In this document: positions 44,909 to 56,200 of the stretch, piece after piece
Layout of the letters: each line of letters begins with the position of its first letter
Numbering within the stretch: position 1 is the stretch's first letter
Assembly: GCA_963978905.1 (NCBI GenBank)
Contig: OZ022258.1
Location: 36,703,282 to 36,767,281 of the forward strand
Direction: 5' to 3'
From: Trichostrongylus colubriformis
Lineage: Eukaryota > Nematoda > Chromadorea > Rhabditida > Trichostrongylidae
Length of the DNA stretch: 64,000 nt
The notes under the pieces: model-generated
What the model was told of the DNA's origin: nothing
The model's input: only the letters and a program-made list of their open reading frames with translations
Database searches by the model: none
Position numbers and translations under genes: made by a program

Positions 44909-46610
44909 AGAAAAAAAGAAGAAAGTGAAAAGTAAACAGAAGGGTAGAAAAAGAAATCCAATAATCATTAACCGAGAAATTCCAAGGAAAAGCAAGAAAC
45001 TCGAAAAAGGTGAACTAACCGCGGCTTCTGTATAATCGGAATCCGCCGACTGAGAAGCTACGCTCTCGAAGTGTTTCACCAGTCGACTGTGGTCCCGAGC
45101 AACCCATAGTTCTTGTAATTGATGATTGTCGGCGACCTCGCTGAAATTAGTGAGATCTAAGTTATAGAATGTAGTAAGAGGGGGTCCAGTGTCTAAAAAG
45201 CCGCGTCGAGAGGGGGGGGGGGGGGTAACGGATGGATTGTGCCGGAAGAGAGCGTGGTCCATACCCCGTCAATCGGCAAAAAGCTGTGAAAACTCTCTGG
45301 GGTGTGAAGCACCACCGGGGAAACCGAAGAGCAGTCCACTGGGTTAGCGTGCCGTTGAATAATACCTGTGATTGGGTCTAGAAAAGCCCGTAATTCCACT
45401 TCGCTGGGAAGACGCACCTGGATCCTCGGGAGCGTGTAACAGGTCGCGTTAATGCGATCAAGCGTGTGGAAGACAATGCAAGGCAGCAGTGTGTTTGCAC
45501 GTACCCGTTCCCTAAATATGTGGCTGAAATATCCCGTCTGCGCAGTAGGGAGCGCATGATGAGAAAGGGTTGTGCCGGTATGGCGCCGAGCAGGGCGCCG
45601 GCTAGGTGATTGAGACGGTAGCAGGGGTGTTGCAGCAAAGTTCGGTGGAGGGTGCTGGCCTCTGCATGGGCGACCCTCTCCACGGCTAAGAGCTGTGCCG
45701 CCAATTGATTAGTAGGAACTAACCCTACGTCATCGTGTACGTGGCGTGTTTGGCGGCGAATCACCATAACCGCGTACCCTTGGTCAGTGAAGACCAATTC
45801 CTTGGCGCAATCCGAAATCACAGACGAAGTATTAGACCATGACAATGCTAACTCTCGATCGTCGCTAAACCACACCGGGCCCGTACTTCGACCGGAGAGT
45901 TTGGCCACAAAGATATAATCGAACTTCTCGTCAGTGTCGGGTGTCCAGAGAAAAGAGATCCATCGGCCACAGTACATGAACCATACCCATAAGAACAAGC
46001 TGACAAATCACCCACAGGTGCGTGAGGGGCCCGATCTGAATGTCGAGCATGGACCGTGGTGTTATACAAATAACAACAAAACCTCCAGGGTGTGGGAAGT
46101 GCAACAGCCGAACGGTGCCGACGGAAACTCGAAAACCAGCGAGTGCCCAGCGCGCCACACTCCAGATGTCTCCGTGAGGATCCCATGTGTACAACGGTGA
46201 TACAACATCATTTGCCTGCACTCGCCTGCCAAGACAGCGAGAGACGCCTCGCGGTGGGATTCCGAGTGTGCTCCAAAGAGACTAGTAGAGTAGAGTATGT
46301 GACCGAATGTTTAGCGATTTTGCAAAAAAAAAAAACAGCGGGCGTGGAATACAGTTCTGTATTAGGCCTGTAGAGGCGAAGCGACATAGGTGTCGATAGA
46401 GTCGAAACATTGGGCTGAGGACGTGGGAAGCCGAAATGTCGTCGAGTTAACCGACGGGCACAACCATGCCTTTAACAAGCCGATGGGGTGATGAATACCG
46501 GAAGCAAGGCTACCATGAGCAACAGCAAGCGGACATCCGGCAGAGAGGAGGTTGAAGAAAGACGATATACCGGAGGGTTGACAGTCACCGAGGCCTCGTG
46601 AGCTCCTCAT
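44905..46610 (-). pseudogene. Envelope-like membrane glycoprotein remnant
   Basis: An ATG at 46610 overlaps the end of gag in another frame and opens a region with a hydrophobic N-terminal stretch, like a signal peptide. Further frames (to 45931, 45378, 45193 and 44905) carry scattered Cys residues, N-glycosylation sites and a late hydrophobic segment of about 25 residues near 45020-44920 that looks like a membrane anchor. The layout (signal, Cys-containing ectodomain, anchor) suggests a fusogen-type envelope protein. The conserved central pattern resembles chuvirus-type glycoproteins that some BEL/Pao elements carry. That is a recollection, not a search. At least three frame breaks make it non-functional as read. 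Confidence 0.4.
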
Positions 46611-47911
46611 TACGCTTGAGGAGGGTGGCTATACGGGCGTTCGACTGTTGAAGCTGACGCTGAGAGTCATCCAACGAAGCCGAGAGCTGACGTAAGGTAG
46701 AGAATGAGCCCTCCGCCTCTGCGGACGCGCTCCTGATTTGATCAAGTGCATGTGCGCCCGGGAGGCGTGAGGCCTCCGCTCTGGATCTATATGCCGCACA
46801 ACCTTGGCCGGATGGACGACGAGACTGTTGAGACCGGGGCGAAGGACAAAACGACGAAAATTGACCGGATGGCAGTTGGAACAGCGTGGGGGACCCGGGG
46901 GCGGGTGGACTCTGACTGTCCCCAACTTCGTTGCTGTGTTGGGAGCCTCGCCGTAGAAACCGAAGAAGAAGAGGCCCTGTAGGGAGCACTGCCGGCGCGT
47001 GGTCGCCCGGACCTCGCGATAACCTGTACCGGGGCCGGAGGCGCCGACGGGTGCATTAGATGGTCGGCGGTGGCTTCACTGAGAAGCTGTTCGACCAAAC
47101 GTGAGGGGGTTTTCGAGTTTTACGAAGTACCGAACGTCGGCACGCAAGCGTGCGACGAACTCTTCAAGACACGGTCGCGTTGGATGGGAGGGGGGATCTT
47201 GTCCTGATGTGGCACCTCGTACCAAGTTGAGGACCCGGTTGGCGAAAGCTGTGCAGGACACGCTTGACTCCTGACGACATGCGGAGAATTTCTGGCGAGC
47301 CACGTACCTCTGTTGATGACTCTCAAAAAACGACCGAAGGTAATTGACGACCGAGGCATAATTCTTCTGCTCGTCCGCAGTGAGCTCCTCTACATTCTCG
47401 CGCACCACCCCGTCCAAGTGGCCATTAAGAAAGTAGGCGCGTTGCTCCTCGGTCGATTGGACCGGGCGCATTCGCATAACATCCTCGAAACGGCGCAGCC
47501 AGATAGAAAATGGCGCCCCATCTTTGGCACAACCCGAAAAAGGAGTGTGCGTGACCCATGGGTATCTGGTTGGAACATTGTCACTACGGGAAGGTTGTCG
47601 AGCCGGCGACCCACCGCCGCAAAGGAGTCATTGGGACGCGCTGCGAGAGCCGTATTGCCCTCGTTGATCTTTTGCGTAAGCAAGGCCGCTGTTGCCCGAG
47701 TGTCGTTCCATACCTGAGTTATGGCAGACGACGTCGCATTGCTTAATGTCTTGGCGTCTCGACCACAAGGAAGGGAATCATCCTCCAGCTCATCGAAGTT
47801 CGGCAACAAGGATCCTACCCCGTGCTCCGTCTTGATTGGACTGGTGTCAGAAAGTTGGGTTTCGGACCCTGAGAGAGTGGATGTCCTGGAAAGAGAACGA
47901 GTAACAGACAT
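46585..47911 (-). pseudogene. gag: Retroelement gag polyprotein, frameshifted
   Basis: Gag proteins form the particle and package the RNA. From ATG at 47911 (MSVTRSLSRTSTLSG) the frame runs through an acidic N-terminal region, then shifts by one base near 47540 into a capsid-like domain (about 47520-47090) with WLRRFEDV, FLNGHLDG, VVNYLRSFF and FANRVLNLVRG patterns typical of retrotransposon gag. A Pro/Ser/Arg-rich linker follows. A decayed zinc knuckle near 46880 has its Cys residues split between two frames. The C-terminus is a Gln/Leu-rich coiled coil ending at TGA (46587-46585). The next frame starts inside this end. Frameshifts may be decay or assembly errors. Confidence 0.75.
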
Positions 47912-50009
47912 CGTGAGAGAAAAAAGGAATGTTTCAGCCGATGCAAAAGAGGAAGGGAAATAAGTGCTAAGCGTGCTAGTTGTCGGCCTATGTACCGGCT
48001 CCGCTGCTGCAGAGGATGCCAAGAAAAATAAATAAGGAGGAGTGTAGGGACCGACCGCTGACAGAGTTCGGAGATAAAGCGCGATATAGCGATGTGCATG
48101 TGAAAGGCTCAAAAGCTGTGAGAGAATAACAACAATAACGTTATGTTATAATGAAGCTAAGCAGAAGGAATGTTTCGAGAAGCTAGCGCATTCGCTTTTC
48201 GGCGCGAACGCCTGGGAAACGAAGCGCTACCGTAACCCCGTGTGGTGAATTCCGCCTCGCCTACACACGTTCTGCGTCCTCGAACCACCCACCAGATGGA
48301 TTTGATGTTTAGCTGTTGCCCATACATAATTCTCGGGTCCTACTGAAGCAACGGTCCCTAGCTGTACCATAAAAAACGAAGAGAAGGCACGCTGATGACC
48401 GGTCTACTTCTTCACCGCAATTTTCACCCTCTGCCGATTCACTGTGCTTGGAGCTAGAGGGAGAAAACGGCTCCCCTTGACGTACGTCGCATCTTTGCAA
48501 CTTGATGCCACAAAAACCTCACGATTAATATCCTCACAAGTAAAGGGCTGGATCCTCATGTCGGTGCTCGCGTTAACTTTAACCATTATATCCAAATATC
48601 ACCAATATCGCAATCCACGTGGACGGGTCCTTCTTGCTGCCGCCTGAGTGGCCAACTCGGGCGTAGGGGAAATCCGGGGAGGAGAGGAAAACCATTTTTC
48701 CGAAGAAAAAAAGAAAAAACGAGAAGAATATAGCTGAATATAGTAGAATACCAGCAGAAGCGCAGAAAAGAATCGCTGCATGTCCGGCGTTTGAAAATGC
48801 AAGCAAAACCCGCGTATCGAGGAGTACGCATGTTTTTTCCATGCTACGCGGAGAAAACAAAACAATCGCGTAGAAGTTATAGCGCAGAAAACGATGTTTT
48901 CGCTCGCTAGCAGCGCGAAGCCCGAGATGAGCCTCGCGATAAGTGCCATAAGCAGACCGTATAGTCACAGCGAGACTATCTGGAAGAAAAGAGAAGTAAG
49001 GGAACTAATGGATAACTAGAAAAACATTAAAATAGAAAAAGTGAAAGAAGGGAAAGAGAGACACGTAGGGAACCTGGCGAGAAGAGTAGATGCAAAGAAA
49101 AAAAGGAGACGAGAGATTGCTATGTTTGTTATGCCACACGAGGTTTTTAGTGGAACCTTTCTTCGTGGCCCAACGTTTCGACCGTGAGCACAGTGGAAAC
49201 GATAAGATTGAGGAGCACAGTGGGAACGACTTAGATGTTAAGTGTACGATCTTAGCGTTCGAGACGGAAATTCCATCAAGGGAATTTTTGGAATCATTCT
49301 GAATCTTCGCAAGAAATCCACGGATGAATAACCGCAATGAGTGTTTGTCTATTACAAATGATCTTTTGCCATTCGTATCTAAATGCGAGCTATAGTATGG
49401 GTGACATGTATGGCAATATCATGTCATGTGGCTTGAGACTCAAGTAGGACTCATTCATCCATACTAGCATCACTTACTGTGGCTGTGAGCACACGCTCCC
49501 CACAAGCGGTGGAACCATCGATGAGTTTGTTGTTATGTTACTGAGTTGTTCTGGAGCTTTCCCGAAATGATGTTAGTGATGTCGGAAACGCTAGAGGGGA
49601 GGAGGCGCTTGTTCGGGTACTTGACAAATCGAAAGCTTCAAGCCATGTTTAGGCCTCTGAAGAAGACGAAGCGGTCTAAACGTTGGGCCACGAATAAAGG
49701 TTCCACTTAAAAACCTCGTAAGGCATAACAAACATCGCAATCGACATCTAATGCCGGGGTTACAAGGAGAGAGAAAATGGAGACTGTTGGGAGACGAGAG
49801 ATACCCGGGACTACACAACCAACGACGGCGCCAGCCACTACCCAGTGGCCCCGGGAAAAAGACGGTTATTAAAGAATGCTCCCTGGTCCTCATGCAACCC
49901 CAAGGACCCAAAACTCAAACGCAAAAATGAAATAAAAAAGAAGAAAAACTAATACATAAAAGCCATGCAAAACGAAAAAACAAAAACTCGCCCATATTGC
50001 CTAGTTGTT
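47912..50009. other. 5' leader of the LTR element
   Basis: About 2.1 kb lies between the primer-binding site and the gag ATG. Part of it is a later inverted-repeat insertion (49115-49742). The rest is purine-rich on the plus strand with no convincing reading frame. A leader this long is unusual and may include further insertions. Confidence 0.5.
49115..49742. repeat. Inverted-repeat transposon in the LTR-element leader
   Basis: Arms of about 68 bases (49115-49186 and 49669-49742) are near-perfect complements and include GTTTGTTATGCC and AACGTTGGGCCACGAA. A 13-base direct repeat GGAGACGAGAGAT lies at 49105-49117 and 49790-49802. It may be a target duplication, though the right copy is ~50 bases outside the arm. 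Confidence 0.6.
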
Positions 50010-50026
50010 CGTCCTCGCTGCTACCA
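50010..50026 (-). promoter_or_regulatory. tRNA primer-binding site
   Basis: Directly inside the 5' LTR the minus strand reads TGGTAGCAGCGAGGACG. A TGG start complements the CCA of a tRNA. I cannot name the matching tRNA without a genome tRNA set. Confidence 0.65.
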
Positions 50027-50356
50027 GTCAGATGTGTGCTCAAGCGCATACTAGCGACTGTCTGTTTTGTGCCATATACAGTACAAATACACAGTAGTAC
50101 ACAGTCATTTGTCGGGTCAAACATGCTGCCTGATAGGCCACAGAATATCCAGTATCATACAATACAGAATCGAGTCGACGAAGGGAAGGCGCCGAGCCTG
50201 AGGCAGGTAGGTCGGCGAAGTCGCTGTCGTCCATAATGACGAAATTCCCAAGTTCTTCTCTCTGCCTCGTTGACGCCGCGCTCTGGAATGTTCATCATTC
50301 GAAGAACTGTAAGAAGCTAATATTGATCTTCCCATGAACATCGCACGTCTTCTACA
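50027..50356 (-). repeat. 5' LTR
   Basis: This is the 330-bp direct repeat of 41938-42269. On the minus strand it starts TGTAGAAGACG and ends ACACATCTGAC, next to the primer-binding site. It contains an intact 64-codon frame (50234-50040). Confidence 0.85.
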
Positions 50357-50361
50357 CTTAG

Positions 50362-51279
50362 AGGCATCAGAATCTACTGTATAAATGTCAAATCCACGCA
50401 ACCTGTCGGCGAGCCAAAGATTGTCGGTGTCGAGGATCTTGAAGACCGACAATGGCAAAATGCCTTCCTCTGGGTGCATCAGGAAACGTAGAAGAGGTGG
50501 GCGAGCTTCAGACGACTTCCAGCGACGCCGGAGGCTCTGAAAACCTCACCGCCGTCGACACGCTGACCCGTGATCAAGCTAAAACGGTTTCATATTGTTT
50601 GAAGTCCTGAAAAGGGCACTCTGAAATATGCTAGGTAAATACGACGGCCTCGGGGCAACCTTCAAACGCTGCGCGTGCATGAGTCATTTGGTTGCGGCGC
50701 AACACGAATGATAATATGATGCCGTAAATTGGGCAGAATGGTTATTCGGTGCGATAAAGGCAAAGCGCGCTGCGCGGAAAAAGTACACTGAAGTACTTGC
50801 AAGTACAGAGGTACGCGGGATCCGAGCTTGGATCAAGCCGTGCTCCAGGGTCTGCGATGCTTGCCGGGTGGGCTTTACATCATATACCCAGACGAAGTCT
50901 TTGATCGACACCATGGGCTTATTGAATCCGCGGCTTCCCTCAACCACCTCGATCCCGAATTGATCCAGAATTACGCAGTGGAGGTCCCCACGATCAGGAC
51001 CTACCAAGGAGATGTCCTTCGCCTCCATATGACGCGCGTGCCCCAGCCAATGGACACCACTGGTAAACGACGGTGCGAATGCCCTCGCGCAATGGGTGAA
51101 TGGTAGCGTATGGGTGGCATATTAGGATGTGGGCACGATATCGGCGACATCGACTCGACATGCTTGCCGGCCAAGAGGTCATCGATCACCTGCTTGGACC
51201 TTTTGCGAGGGGATATGGTCTCCTCCGGGTGCTGCAGCTCGACATCCGCAATTTGGTGGGGGAGGCGGTCTGCGCGCAT
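50362..51279 (-). pseudogene. SF1 helicase gene, N-terminal part of interrupted gene
   Basis: Minus-strand frames from an ATG at 51279 (MRADRLPHQ) to 50362 encode the region upstream of the helicase core, including a stretch near 51000-50850 (GDLHCVILDQFGIEVVEG). Frames change at least twice. The last codons run directly into the duplicated CTAAG. Removing the 8.4-kb LTR element plus one duplication leaves an open frame continuing into the part at 41932. The domain has no name I can give. Upstream control sequences are not identified. Confidence 0.6.
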
Positions 51280-52489
51280 GACTACTTGAGGAAAAGCTAT
51301 TTATCAAACTTGAGCGATGAGTAGCCAGCGGAGAGTAAGTGACGATAAGTGTCCGTATCGACCACGGTCCTCCTGTGGACCAGCGCCTTGGGAGGAAGAT
51401 AAGGTGCGAACTATAACCTCAGCGTATAGGATGAAGTCAAGAGAATAGTCTACGTGAGAACGACCTCACCCAACCATTGAACTCTGCTCAATGCACGCTC
51501 CTTTTTCCTTCACTTCGGCCACTTCGACCTGAGATCTTCCCTTGTTAGAGCTCGTTCGCTTCAACTCTCTTCCCGATCAATGGCGGGTGCATTCTCTTGC
51601 TTTTCTGCTTCCCTCATCATTTCGTGCTCGCCGTTGTTTCTTTTTTGGTCAGCCGGTGAGTGCTGGTGTCGTTCACTAACACCTTGTGATTAGTGAATAT
51701 TTCACGCATAAGCCGGAAACCAAACTACAACCACACTTACTCGTTTCTTTTTTAATATCCACTGATGTTTCTTAATATCCTCTGGATGATAACAGAGTGT
51801 GTGGCGAGGTGAGAAAATTTGATACACTCTCACCCGTGTCCGTAGGTCATGCCCTATGTAGCGCTGGCAACAGTACTGCAGCTTCAGTTCTAAAACTGGA
51901 AAACTGAAATACACTGTTAACATACGCCACTTGTTTTGTTTTTTTTTGCTTGGTGGTGCGGTGTTGCCAGGATGGTCATTTTTATTTAATCAACTTTAAA
52001 GGACATTGAGAATCTCCATCCTATTTGTATTCCGTACACATGTTGAAACAATACAATTTTATTCACATTGATTTAGGATATAAATCGCAACATTCTGCGG
52101 CAGTACTTAATCATGGTGGAGGTAGCCACACATGCACGTCCTAGCTCTCTTTCGAAATGCCGTATCTCCCTGACTACATTTATGCGCCTTTCCCGATCAC
52201 TTACTCTCAGTCTTCGTCCTACATCAGGTAGCTGGAAGCAGGATACTGGTACATCTCATCAGGACTGGAGTAAAAAGTCGAAGCAAAATTTAGTCGCTCC
52301 AATGCGCAAAGATTCCGGATACTCTTGCGTATGTGGCTTGAACTCTTTCGGGGATTACCTTCAAGTCCACATTTCTTTCATGAAAATGCGGCGTTAATTG
52401 CTGGAATGCAATCCTGATTGTAGTCACCACAGAGAGATGTCTCCTCACCTGTGGTGCGCTTCGGCAAGATTTTTTGTCCGGAGTTCAGT
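51280..52489. other. Gene-free stretch upstream of the split helicase gene
   Basis: No recognised gene. It should contain the promoter or further upstream exons of the helicase gene. Short frames at 51702-51923 and 52113-52397 are not convincing. Confidence 0.4.
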
Positions 52490-52850
52490 AATACTTCATT
52501 TGCACCACGAATCTGCATATAGTTCTCTCATCCATGTCGTGTGTGAGTACCCCAAAAACTCTTCACATTTCCGAGAAGCCTCATGCCGCAACGGGATGGA
52601 TGGGCGGTGTAATCCAGGAACACATCGATGAAGGTTTTTAGGCAGAAAAGTGAGTCCCTTTATCATTGTCCAGCACTTCAAAATCGCACTACTCCATTGT
52701 GGGCCTACAAGGTAGTGCCTCTGGCCGAGCAAGTCCATCTTCCTGTTCCAGGCTTGCGCTAAATGGAAAGCACAGCCTTCCACACCCACGCTCAGAACTA
52801 CAGTCTCTGGTGCGGATGGCTGCGATTTCAAAGTCGACAGCCAGTCGCAG
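52490..52850 (-). pseudogene. MULE-type transposase fragment
   Basis: The minus-strand frame 52831-52496 reads EGCAFHLAQAWNRKMDLLG, then IKGLTFLPKNLH, then a TWMRELYADSWCK motif. This is the pattern of the region after the catalytic core in nematode MULE-like transposases (a CxFHxxxAxxRK block, then a Phe/Leu-Pro helix). Only about 110 residues are present, with no N-terminal zinc finger or catalytic Asp residues nearby and no terminal repeats found. It is a decayed remnant. The family call is by pattern memory. Confidence 0.6.
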
Positions 52851-52987
52851 ACTGGTTAACCCGGTGGAGCGACAAGTTCTATTTCAACCGCCCAAAAATG
52901 GTTTGTATGTCGCTTCCGTTTTTCTCCTTGTGACGGCGTTTGGAAAAGTAGCTGCAAATGTATCTAAGGAGTTCAGTTATTGTGGCA

Positions 52988-53250
52988 CAATGGAAATCAA
53001 AAGTACAGCTACCTCTAAACAGTTATCGCACACTCCGCGAATTGTAAACAACTGACTATGGTCCCCCAATTGCTCTGATAACAGCTTATGCAGCCCGTCT
53101 GCGACTGGAGCATGCAAATCGTTTCGACATCCCTTCTGGAATTCAAATATTCACAATGGAACTAAAAAGTACAGCTACCTCTAAACAGTTATTGCACACT
53201 CAGTGAATTGTAAACAACTGACTATGGTCCCCCAACTACTCTGATAACAT
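52988..53250 (+). repeat. Direct duplication of ~97 bp
   Basis: Bases 52988-53084 and 53153-53249 are nearly identical, including AGCTACCTCTAAACAGTTAT and GACTATGGTCCCCCAA. They are spaced by about 165 bases. This is a local tandem-like duplication of non-coding DNA with a ~68-base unrelated segment between the copies. Confidence 0.8.
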
Positions 53251-56200
53251 CTCAGGAGCATAGAAGGCTCAGAATGGACTCGAAAGCTACCTCCATTGTT
53301 CTCTTGGAGTAATATATAAGCAGATGTTGGGTTTGCACTTGCAGAAATCGAGTGTTATCTTCAAGATGAGAGAATGATCCTATGATACTGAGAAGGGCGT
53401 TAGGATTACGAGCTATCAAAGAGAGATATCAAAAACAAAAAAAAAAAACGAGATATCAAAATAGTGTAAGGAAAGCTTGGTTCATAAGGGAGCAGCAGCA
53501 ATGTTGGTGGGAAAATGGATGCTAAGGTGGTTGTGGGAGGCAGTTCTCATGGTTTTCGTTTGAGGTTTTCAAGCTTTTCACATGCAAACTACGCAGCTCA
53601 CGGAACCACGTAAACCTACTACTACATCTCGAAAATCCGCCCCCCGTCCATTATATATTATATTCATCTCGTTCAAAATGAGTCCCACGTAAGTTTACCG
53701 ACTTGTGACCGACTGCATTCTCCCTCATACTCAAAGATGTTTCGCGGGGTAGGACGAGGACATCAATAGTGGTGATCCAAACTGATAATGGTTGATAAGA
53801 TTCGATTGGAAGAGTGGAAGAAGGAAAATGTCACTAAGGCCGGTACGATCTTGCAGCTACAGTGGAATGTTCGCAATCGCAGGTATTATAGGGTACAGAG
53901 ACTTCATTCGTACTGTTAGGTACAGCAGCCTCAGTGATAACGGCTTATGGTGGCTAATAAGAACCGTTACGAATCGAATGGGATGAAATCCTTCACATCG
54001 CTTGATACTACTATTCGACCGCTTTAACAAAAGGTCTGATGCCCAGTGTCATTAGATGAACATATTTTATGTTCTGACCAGTTGGGCTAGCGCACACTAC
54101 TGCGCGTGCTAACGCCACGGGCGAGTGGGTCGCTGGAATGTTTTCCTATGTATTCACCCACTACCAACTCTCGCATCGCGCTCCACCTAGTTTCTGCTAG
54201 TCTCAGCTCATTTTGAGTGTATTAAAGGCTTGGACATTGGTCGCGTGCACCCATTTTCCCTGGCCTCAAAGCTTCATTGGAACCGACTTCTCATGTGTTT
54301 CTGCTGTATGGACAGCTTATTCGGGGTGCGCTCCGCCCATACTGCCAGATCCTCACTGTTGCCTTTCAGAAACCCATAACTGACCTTTTATCGCTGAAGC
54401 GATCTTCCCTCTGTTACAGATTACAGTAGGCTTGATGGTTAAATGTTTCTATTCAGGCTCTTGAGAAAGTCGGAGATAATGCGAGGCTTTTACTGTTATC
54501 TGCATTCCTCATCTCGAGAGCAGAATAAAAGGACCACGGCACTGCAGTGGTTCTCACCTTTTCACTTCGTATCATTTCTTTCATTTTGCTTCCTTGTAGT
54601 TTTAGCGCTGCGATGCACTGCGCATAGTTAGTTTCTTTCGCTGCGCTGCGCCTTTTTCTAGGTTCACCAGTAGATTTTGTGATTTTTCATTTGTTCTAGT
54701 TTAATTACCCAAGTTTGAGATAAACTGGTGAGCCTCTGTGTCGAGTCGTGTACCGTCAACCGCGTGGCACATTACTGAACGTCGAGCAATTCAATTTACC
54801 TTTACCCTTCTTTTCCTCACGTTTAGACCATTTACGAACCGAACGAACAATGGAATCGGCCCGAGGGCGGATCCTAGCTTGGTTTATTTGCGCTCCTTGC
54901 TTCTAGTCCCATGTCTTACTAATTTCAAACTTGTCCCCATTTTCGAAGTTCGATTTTCATGTCGCGTCTAAGCTCCGCCTACTACCGGTGTACTCCGCCC
55001 ACCGTTGAAACTTTTCTCCTCCCATAACTCTAGCCACTACTGACCACTGCCGTTTCTCTCGGTCTCTGAACAATTCTGGGAATAATATGCTATTTTTACA
55101 GTGAGTGTCATCCGACTTATAACACGCTCCGCCCATTGTGGCAGTTCTCCGCTGATTCTGAGTGTGTCCAAGATAGCTTGGCCATTGGTCATTTCTAACG
55201 ACTTTTTCTCAGTCTTAAGGCTGCGTTACGAGTTTTTGTTCTAAAGACAGGCCATTTGGGGTGCGCTTTGTCCACTGTGGGGGGCCCTTTCAAAATCTTC
55301 GGAAACTCATCGCTGACTTGAACCCATCTTTCCCGCACGCTTGAGTCTTATTGGAGCCCAATTAAGATTTTTCGGTCTAAAAGCGTAACATTCCAATGAA
55401 GGAGCCTACCTTCGTTCATGTAGGCTCTTTGCTTCTTGTCCTATGCTCTACTCATCCCAAACTTGTCCCCGTTTTCAAAGGTTGTTTCTCATGCTATGCC
55501 CAATTTTGTGACATATGGAGAGGTGGACGGGCGGAGGGAGGAACGGACAGACGGACGAAGCATTTTATATATTGAAGACATATTGCTGAGATTTGCAAAT
55601 GAAGTATTCAGCAAAAAGCTGCACCTTCGGCATATCTCCTTGTTCGTCATAAATTAAGGTTTTACCAAGCAATTTTATGGAACTAAGAAATCGTCAATTA
55701 TTACAATTAGTTACCCAATGATGCACTTCTCCCGCGGTGGTGGTCTAAAGTGGTGAGAAGCGTTGAAGGTGATGAGATGTGAACTGGACCCAGTGCTTCT
55801 GACTGATGCCAATCGAATGACATCTGTTCATCCCTTTCTACTATGGTAAACAATGTAGGCCAGTCAAGTACTATGAAGAAAGCACATATCTCCTCAGTCT
55901 GCACCAAGACACCGGATCATGCTTCTCAAGCCAGTGATATAAGCAATACGTGATAAGCGGAATCATATTCACTCTGTTTTTTGTAGTACCAGTTTTCGCT
56001 ACGCGATGTACCTCGCGCGTCACACGACATTGGTAATTTTGTCGAATCCACACCCTTCCACACGTTCACTGGTGCCACTCATTCGTCACAAAAATCAAAG
56101 GCGTACTATGTGATGATTAGGTTCACCATCCGTTTCCGACCCTTAAGTACATTATGATAGCTGTCTGAGGCGGCCATGTTTTGTAAAAAATATTGCAATC

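Larger units (their letters stand above)
41938..50356 (-). mobile_element. 8.4-kb LTR element with gag, envelope-like, protease and helicase genes, no RT seen
   Basis: The element is bounded by LTRs at 41938-42269 and 50027-50356 and by the 5-base direct repeat CTTAG (41933-41937, 50357-50361). Read on the minus strand it goes 5' LTR, primer-binding site, long leader, gag, envelope-like protein, protease motif, SF1 helicase, polypurine tract, 3' LTR. The LTRs differ at about 30 positions by eye, roughly 90% identity, so the insertion is not recent. No YxDD or FADD motif, RNase H or integrase signature was found inside. Two other transposons lie within it (44363-44908, 49115-49742). It would be non-autonomous, or its pol was lost. 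Confidence 0.85.

Noticed and set aside
41938..50356. The two ~330-bp repeats as a segmental duplication of a helicase gene part
   Set aside because: The TSD, the adjacent polypurine tract and the TGG primer site match LTR expectations exactly, and the helicase frame lies outside these repeats.
53410..53460. CRISPR-like or tandem array (GAGATATCAAAA words)
   Set aside because: Only two or three irregular words around a poly-A run; no array structure, and the organism is a eukaryote.
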